Below the pieces are notes generated by a model that worked only from the letters and a program-made list of their open reading frames with translations, searched no databases and was not told the origin of the DNA. A DNA stretch of 22,598 nucleotides from CAWFFV01 sp963814985 (GTDB lineage: Bacteria; Chloroflexota; Ktedonobacteria; Ktedonobacterales; Ktedonobacteraceae), in contig CAWFFV010000065.1 of the NCBI GenBank assembly GCA_963814985.1, forward strand, positions 1-22,598. Direction: 5' to 3'. Numbering within the stretch: position 1 is the first letter of the stretch; the number at the start of each line of letters is the position of its first letter. Shown here piece by piece: positions 17,111 to 22,598 of this stretch. A program made the position numbers and the translations under genes.

Positions 17111-17409
17111 AATTATTGCTCCTTATAAGACTAAAGCAGATGATCTAGATTTACAGGTGTGTTAAGCACTGGTCGCCTGTTTGCACCGATATGTGTGCTC
17201 TAATCATGGCAGCATCTCCTCCCCAATAACACTTTCCATCTCGACGATTTTGCCTATCATATTCTTTAGTGATGCTTTCCTTATCTCGTCTTATATTAAG
17301 TCTGCTTCTTTCCCTTACTACCTCAATGTGGAGAGTCGCTTTTATCGTTATGAGACAATTGATTGTTTGCCTGGGTTTCTGAAAGACCAGGTCCCGATAC
17401 CTAACATGT
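17111..17409. other. Intergenic stretch without a supported gene
   Basis: It lies between the integrase ribosome site and the end of the ParR-like gene. The plus-strand frame at 17181-17597 has low-complexity, unrecognisable content and overlaps the ParR-like gene, so I do not call it. No clear terminator, tRNA or repeat was seen. Confidence 0.4.
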
Positions 17410-17789
17410 CTAAATCATCTCCGATTGCCCCCTCAAAATGGCCTCCTGTTCAGGTATTGTCTGTGATGGCTCCTGCTTCTCAGGCGATGCGAGAACCTGT
17501 TTACCTTTGTCTCTGTCTATGTGTATCTGGTAGGGATGCTGGTCATACTCGAGAAGTAAATCAATTGCAGAACTCAGATGTCTCCGCAAAGCCCTAGCAA
17601 GATACACCGCTTCAAGCCCTCCAAGCGTTCCATCCTGGTCTGGTGCAAACTTCGTGGTCTCAACGAGCGGTCCACTAACAATGGCCTGACGAAGCACATC
17701 GGCAATCGAAGGCCCGTTTGCTCACATAGGTGATGTGCGAGTTGAAGCGCATGAGGCGGAATATTGCGGAGAGAAACCGGACCCGTCAT
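17410..17789 (-). pseudogene. Small ParR-like (ribbon-helix-helix) partition adaptor, one frameshift as read
   Basis: The ATG at 17789 overlaps the stop of the ParM-like gene (ATGA) and follows GAGGTAAGA, so the two are translationally coupled. The first frame reads MTGPVSLRNIPPHALQLAHH then LCEQTGL. The next frame continues IADVLRQAIVSGPLVE and ends at 17410. One C near 17708 joins them as QTGLPIADVLRQAIVSG, a strand-helix-helix pattern typical of ribbon-helix-helix proteins. The restored length is about 127 residues. The tail is rich in Gln, Glu and Pro. In type II plasmid partition, a small ribbon-helix-helix ParR binds the centromere and caps ParM filaments. The gene order parM-parR supports that role. 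The assignment is by context and pattern. Confidence 0.6.
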
Positions 17790-19062
17790 ATTCTTACCTC
17801 GGGATTCCATGCTGCTTGCAAGCGTTTCTGAGCCGTCACCTGTGCCAGCACATATCCTCCAATCGCATTGAGCACAGAAGAGAGATCTTTCGGCACAAAA
17901 AGAAAACTCTGGTTGCTCCGTTTTGCACTTACCAGCGCATGAAGGCTCTTTTCGAGCAGGATAGAACCGCCTCCTGTAAACATCAGGAAGGTTTGATCCT
18001 CCTGCAAGAGGTGCCGCATGTGTGTCAGCAACTTTTGTGAACGGGTGCGTACGATATTTGACACAAGGTCATGGATGTTCGTGCGTCGGCCCCCGATGGT
18101 TACATATTCGCTCATCAGCACATGCTGTGCTTCGGCATCTGAGAGTCGCATGCCAGGGTGTTGGGCACGAAGCTCCTCTCGTACGGCTCTCGCAAGAGCA
18201 ATGGTTCCCTCATCAAGCAATGCAGCCTCCATCGCAGCTTGGGTCTGCCTCCTCCATTCTGATGTTCGATATTCACTGTGCAAGTATGGAATTGGCCTCC
18301 TCCGATATCCATCGTGATATGCTTGACGATATCAGTTTCAATAGCTGCGCCATCGAGCGTGTAGTACCAGGTCAGAAACGACCCAAACGTTTGAGGGTAA
18401 GGATTGAGTTCCACCAGACGAAGTTTCCACGTAGTCATCAAGCCTTGCTCATTGGTTCGACGTACGATATGTGGCACATTGAAGATTTGCTGGAGCGCAC
18501 GATTCACTGCGCCATTGACACCACTTCTGGTAATCTCTTCGTTCGGTATACCAAAGCTCAGGTAGAGATCATATTCGCCTTGCCAGCCACTGACAGGTAT
18601 CTCATAGCCAGCCTCTCGCAGGAGTTCGACCAGGCAAGCAAAGAGAAAGTGCTGATAGCGTTCATCCGGTAGCCGTTCCTCAGTCGTACCAATGGGGAGA
18701 CTCTCTGCCTTTGTCGAGAGGAGTGCATCCTCTCCGAGCCAGAATGGTTCAGAGTCATCCACCTGCCAGGTCGTGATCCCTTCACCAGCCCGTAGGATTC
18801 CAGCGGGCGCATAAGCCGTGACAATCCGCTTTGTCTTTAAAGAGGAAGTGTGGGCATGCAGCATTGCTCCCTTCAATGCATCGTTGCCATTATCCACTGA
18901 TGCGATGATCGCAGTCGTCGGAACAGTTTTTCCTGCCTGTTCATCCCACCTGAGAAATGGTATCTGGCGCAAAAGTTCCTTTCCGGTCAGATGTCGTAAG
19001 GGATCCTGGCGGCAAAGATGAGCCAGGAACGAAGAGGGATGAATGATTGGGTTTGTGAGCAT
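17786..19062 (-). pseudogene. ParM/StbA-like actin ATPase, one frameshift as read
   Basis: The ATG at 19062 follows AGGAGG at the right distance. An in-frame start further upstream lacks such a site. Actin-fold motifs are visible in order: phosphate-1 IIASVDNGNDALKG (Asp57), a connecting region with YDLYLSFGIPNEEI, phosphate-2 MDIGGGQFHT (Asp252), then after a break LMFTGGGSILL (adenosine motif) and VLNAIGGYVLAQ. One T near 18281 restores FHTLHSEYRTSEWRRQ. The whole protein is about 426 residues, a little longer than ParM of plasmid R1. ParM-type proteins polymerise with ATP to push plasmid copies apart. It is coupled to a ParR-like gene and preceded by an excisionase-like gene. Confidence 0.8.
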
Positions 19063-19079
19063 AGCTCCTCCTGAATATG

Positions 19080-19239
19080 TTGTCGTCAAAACGATGAGAA
19101 ATGACTTCAAATGAATACAACCGTCACCGAAAGAGCCTGTTTTTGGGAATTCTCTCCGAAAAACAGGGCAGAATGTCATCAGAATGATATCAAAACGACG
19201 ACAAAAGCCTTTGTAGGCTTGAAACTCCTCTATATAATA
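19080..19239 (-). promoter_or_regulatory. Repeat-rich region upstream of parM: candidate parC/operator and promoter
   Basis: Outer inverted repeat TTGTCGTC (19080-19087) with GACGACAA (19197-19204). A 13-bp stem with one mismatch lies at 19136-19148 and 19155-19167 (CCTGTTTTTGGGA/TCCGAAAAACAGG). Two 11-bp tandem direct repeats follow, GAATGTCATCA and GAATGATATCA (19171-19192). On the minus strand a -10-like TATTAT lies at 19239-19234 with a weak -35 upstream. Type II partition centromeres sit in this position and are made of such short direct repeats. Confidence 0.5.
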
Positions 19240-19256
19240 GGGGGGCGACGAGATGG

Positions 19257-19454
19257 TCATTGACGCTGCCGCTCTTCTAACCAGCGTTGAAGCTCTAGAG
19301 GCGAGATCCTTACGGCACGTCCAAACTTTTGGACCGGAAGGTTCTCTTTCTCTATGAGATCGTAGATTTTTGTTCTTCCTAGATTCAGTGCCTTTCCAAC
19401 CTGACCAATTGTCCAGAGCTGTAGTTGTGGTGCCGTTTCATTGTGCTGTTCCAA
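19257..19454 (-). CDS. Excisionase-like helix-turn-helix protein
   Basis: About 65 residues, with a MerR/excisionase-type fold (HTH_17): LWTIGQVGKALNLGRTKIYD, then LPVQKFGRAVRISPLELQRW. The wing ends in RAVRIS and the final helix in LQRWLEERQ, as in many Xis proteins. I prefer a TTG start at 19454, because AAGGAGG lies about 8 bases upstream. An upstream ATG at 19496 has no ribosome site. It heads the minus-strand block with the ParM-like, ParR-like and integrase genes. Its partner is probably the integrase (directionality factor), but similar proteins also act as plasmid or element regulators. Confidence 0.75.
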   Translation of the reverse strand: MEQHNETAPQLQLWTIGQVGKALNLGRTKIYDLIEKENLPVQKFGRAVRISPLELQRWLEERQRQ

Positions 19455-19496
19455 TGTGTTTCCTCCTTCCAGCCTTGTGTGTTCTGCCCATTCCAT

Positions 19497-19826
19497 TCAG
19501 AGAGAAGTGTTCTTCTGATACAGTGTGATGTTATTGCCATCTCTGAGAGCAGCGTTCATGAATCATCAAGAACACAAGAAAACTGTAACAAATGAAAACT
19601 GTTCCTGGGCTGGATGCGATCTGAAAACATCCTGGAGGAATCCAGAAAAGATGGATTTGGAAATGACAAAGGTCTAAGGAACACTTCGATGGGAGTAGCG
19701 CATGACGTTTCTTTATGTGGTTTTACCTTCTTTTCCCTCTTGACATGCTCTGTTTTCCCTGTTACTCTTTGATTATGCAATTATGCGTATATAGGCATGA
19801 TTGCAATGAGGAAAAGAGGTGTCTTG
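19497..19826. other. Divergent intergenic region with a possible promoter
   Basis: No gene is supported here. Toward the plus strand, TTGACA (19740-19745) lies 17 bases before TACTCT (19763-19768): the -35 is perfect and the -10 weak. A short direct repeat ATTATGCA/ATTATGCG follows at 19772-19787, just upstream of the regulator gene, and could be an operator. Confidence 0.35.
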
Positions 19827-21172
19827 ATGGATTTCCCACTCTCACGCGATGAAGTTATCATCTCCCTTCGGTTTGCCCTTGAGCCGATAGACAATATTTT
19901 GAATAGTCTTTCCCTGCTGAATGAAACCGAACACCTGACTGGCCTCAATGTATGGGTTATACAAACTGCCGCTTCGCTTACACAGAAACAACTTCAGACG
20001 AATCGACTCATCTTTCGGTGGCTGCGCGATGCACTGACTCCTGCAGAAAATGTGTCCGACTTTCCGTCTTACTTGAAACAACTGGCAGAACAGGATCCCT
20101 ACCAGATAGCAGCAGTGCTACAGAGAGAGATAGATGATTATCGACATTGGAACTATTATATTGACCCTGAGCTCCAGGCAGAGTTTGATGCTTTGCTCAA
20201 CGATGCACCGGCTATGCAGTATCTGATCGTTTCACATCTTGAAGAGCTATGGAAGACAAAGCTCGCCGCTGAATGGGCACATGTACAGCGCTCCTTGATC
20301 TGGCAGGTTGAGATGTTCACGCTGGTCTCCAAGAGAAGACGATGACTGTTGGGATGGCCCTGAAATCAATCGTATGACGATTATTCCCGGTATGAAATCC
20401 CTGAAAATCCGACGAAAGCTGAGGCTAAACTCATTCATACAATCCTAGACTGCTAAAGTAAAGTTTCTAGAAAAAGCCTTTCGTACCCTTACAGGGCGCG
20501 AGGACCCATATCGTTACCAATCTGATAACATGAGCGAAGTCAAAGAGGTGATCTTCGTTCCGTCGTGGCATACAGGACAGCATGTCATATCAAGGGGAGA
20601 AAGAAGAACGCAACGAGCATCAAACGGTTTTTTAGTGAACCTCCCAATTATGACATTGCGGCTCAGCATTCCGCCCCTATGGGAGGTGGTGAATTGCGGG
20701 CGAGGCGAATGCCCTCAGCGATGAGACACGTCTGCGTATTCTTGGGCTGCTTGTCCAACAGAACGAAATGCGCGCCCAGGAAATTATTGAAGCTCTGGAA
20801 CTCAGTCAGTCAAGTGTCTACCCGACATCTCAAGCACCTTGCCTCTCTCGGATACCTGTATGAACGCAGAGGCGAGGGAGCCAATAAAACGTATCGTCTC
20901 AGTTCTTTCTATTTTGCGAAAACAATTCGTGCTCTCGAACAGTTTCTCTCAGGCGAAGATGTACAAGATGTACAAACCCAGGCTTCAACTGAAGGCTACC
21001 ATGAAACGCTGTCACGAGATCTGAGCCGTTTTCTGGATAAGAGTGGGAGACTGACCATGTGGCCTCCAGCCAGACAGCGAGATAAATTGCTTCTTCTGGA
21101 GTATCTCACGAGCTTTTTTGAGCCTGGGCGTCTCTATAGCGAAAAAGAAGTCAATGAGTTAGTGCTGCTTCA

Positions 21173-22388
21173 CAGGGCAATCGCATCTAAATTTGAGGAG
21201 GTGATACAATCAATCTAAAAAGCGGGAGACGGTGAGATGGAAGAAAGAGAACTGCGAGACCTGGAAACCATCTTTGCGCAGGTGGAAGATCCGCGTGTGG
21301 AACGAACCAAACGGCATCGATTGCGAGATATCATCATTCTGGCGATTTGTGGAGTGATCTGTGGGGCGGAAGGATGGGTAGAGATCGAAGAATTTGGGAA
21401 AGCGAAGGAAGCCTGGTTCACCGAATTGCTGAATTTGCCCAACGGGATTCCCTCCCATGATACCTTTGGACGTGTCTTTGCCCTCCTTGATCCCAAACAA
21501 TTTGAAGCGAGTTTTTTCCAGTGGGTGCAGGGGATCAGCAAAACGGTTCAAGGGGGTGATCGCGATAGATGGCAAGACGCTTCGCCGCTCGCATGATCAT
21601 GCGGCAGGCAAAAAAGCGCTGCATATGGTGAGTGCTTGGGCGGTGGAAAATCGCCTGGTGTTGGCTCAGTTGGCAACAGAAGAAAAATCGAACGAGATCA
21701 CCGCGATTCCCGTTCTTTTGCAGCAGTTAGCGTCTGGCAGGCTGTATTGTCACCATTGATGCGATGGGGACCCAAACCAAGATTGCGGAGCAGATTATCG
21801 AGCAAGAAGGCGAGTATGCCCTGGCGCTCAAAGAGAACCAAGGGAACCTGTACGAAGAGGTCAAAGCGACGTTTGCGCTGGCCGAGAAAGAGGCATTTGC
21901 GAGCGTCCAGGTGAGTCGAGCGCACCGTAGAGAAGGGTCATGGTCGGCTGGAAATCAGGGAGTATTGGACCATCAGTGATCCGGCGATCTTGGCGTATCT
22001 TGGATCCCAGAACGCGGTGGAAAGGCTTGCAAGGGATTGGGATGGTGCGAGCCGAACGGCGCATTGATCAAGAGGTCACCAAGGAAACTCGCTACTTCCT
22101 CCTCAGTTTCTCCTCGGTGAAAACGTTTGCCTACGCCGTTCGAAGCCACTGGGGGATTGAAAACAGTCTGCATTGGGTGCTTGATGTCGCTTTTCGCGAA
22201 GATGAATCACGCGTGAGACTTGGCCATGCAGACGAAAATCTCGCGGTGTTACGCCACATTAGCCTCAATCTGTTGCGTCAGGAACAATCGTCTCGGGTTG
22301 GCATCCATGCCAAGCGTCTCAAGGCTGGTTGGGACAACAACTATCTCCAGCGCGTTCTGGATGGGGTTAATTAGATGCGATTGCCCTG
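21173..22388 (+). mobile_element. ISAs1-family insertion sequence, 1216 bp
   Basis: Perfect 18-bp terminal inverted repeats CAGGGCAATCGCATCTAA (21173-21190) and its reverse complement (22371-22388), flanked by an exact 10-bp target duplication TGCTGCTTCA (21163-21172 and 22389-22398). The length and one transposase frame region fit ISAs1. The intact ends and target duplication indicate a fairly recent insertion into the DUF2087 gene. Confidence 0.95.
21237..22374 (+). pseudogene. ISAs1-family DDE transposase, frameshifted as read
   Basis: The ATG at 21237 opens MEERELRDLETIFAQVEDPR, then KRHRLRDIIILAICGVICGA and the DUF4338-like DDE_Tnp_1-associated N-terminal domain. After a G-run near 21550 the next frame gives VIAIDGKTLRRSHD (first catalytic Asp). 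A third frame gives CIVTIDAMGTQTKIAEQIIE (second Asp) and YALALKENQGNLYEEV. The last gives VRSHWGIENSLHWVLDVAFR (catalytic Glu) and LNLLRQEQSSRVGI up to 22374. All DDE residues survive, and at least four frame changes separate the pieces. A normal ISAs1 transposase is about 375 residues, matching the span. Confidence 0.92.
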
Positions 22389-22491
22389 TGCTGCTTCATA
22401 GCACTTTTAAGATGCAGCGGCTTTACGGCGTGCCTTATGCGAGTACCGCTTCTTGAACCGTAAACGCGATGGTTCACAATACTGGTTGTAA

Positions 22492-22598
22492 AGGCTATTT
22501 GCACCTTATAGTTTATAATACTTGTAATTAATCTATTTACCAATGACTTTTCAGGTTTCCTTCCAGGTAGTTTTCCCATCACGTTCTGCTCATAACCC
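22492..22598. other. Window end, no gene seen
   Basis: AT-rich sequence following the DUF2087 stop codon. It contains no convincing frame or hairpin within the visible bases. Confidence 0.4.

Larger units (their letters stand above)
19827..22491 (+). pseudogene. DUF5937 - ArsR-type HTH - DUF2087 regulator, frameshifted and split by an insertion sequence
   Basis: The ATG at 19827 after AAGAGGTG begins MDFPLSRDEVIISLRFALEP. The N-terminal part up to 20345 is open and resembles the DUF5937 domain found before ArsR-type HTH regions. Further pieces follow in changing frames: TLTGREDPYRYQSDNMSEVK, EVIFVPSWHTGQ, ALSDETRLRILGLLVQQNEM, EIIEALELSQSSV, RHLKHLASLGYLYERRGEG. The DUF2087 domain follows: FLDKSGRLTMWPPARQRDKL, then LYSEKEVNELVLLH. 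It is cut at 21173 by an ISAs1 element. After the element the domain resumes as VLLHSTFK, one base shift, DAAALRRALCEYRFLNRKRD, then SQYWL and the stop at 22489-22491. The intact ancestor would be about 470 residues. It is likely a cytoplasmic transcription factor of unknown signal. Confidence 0.8.

Noticed and set aside
17181..17597. A 138-codon plus-strand frame
   Set aside because: Overlaps the ParR-like gene on the other strand, low-complexity Ser/Tyr/Cys-rich content, no ribosome site.

Overview
The window looks like an accessory (defence and mobile-element) region of a free-living bacterium, tentatively a Ktedonobacteria-type Chloroflexota. The hints are XRE-TPR regulator paralogs, a DUF5937-HTH-DUF2087 regulator, many decayed insertion sequences and a long array with repeats ending ATTGAAAC. 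No rRNA, tRNA or core gene is present, so the taxonomic call is weak.

Layout. 1-2060: remnants of a small unknown gene, a ribbon-helix-helix gene and a broken IS200/IS605-type tnpB, with similar hairpins at both outer ends. 2129-4162: two divergent paralogous XRE-TPR regulators. 4360-7282: a three-gene operon with an NYN (LabA-like) RNase-domain protein, a ubiquitin-like/E2 fusion and a JAB/E1 fusion. This is a compact bacterial ubiquitin-like conjugation module and the most interesting content of the window. 7334-9858: two group II intron-type reverse transcriptases, the first truncated and the second scrambled. 9891-11971: the adaptation genes cas4-cas1-cas2. 12174-15836: a CRISPR array of 43 repeats (two of them interrupted) with an AT-rich leader on the cas side. 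Two related MITE-like elements sit at the same position inside two different repeats. No interference genes (Cascade, Csm/Cmr, Cas3) are present. 15935-19454, minus strand: a mobile-element module with an excisionase-like HTH, a ParM-like actin, a small ParR-like protein and a tyrosine recombinase. 19827-22491: an ArsR-type DUF2087 regulator gene interrupted by a 1216-bp ISAs1-family element with a 10-bp target duplication.

Many genes (Ubl-E2, cas1, cas2, integrase, parM, parR, the DUF2087 gene, the IS transposase) are broken by one-base shifts. In most cases restoring one base to a short homopolymer repairs the protein exactly. Several internal CRISPR repeats are also one or two bases short. 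This pattern suggests consensus indel errors in the assembly at least as strongly as real gene decay, so pseudogene labels here are provisional.

How the parts may work together (inference): the XRE regulators may control the adjacent conjugation operon. In that operon JAB could free a ubiquitin-like tag from the E2 fusion, E1 would adenylate it and E2 would transfer it, with the NYN nuclease as possible effector or target. The CRISPR adaptation module is a second defence layer, and the ParMR/integrase block is an integrated plasmid-like element abutting the distal end of the array.
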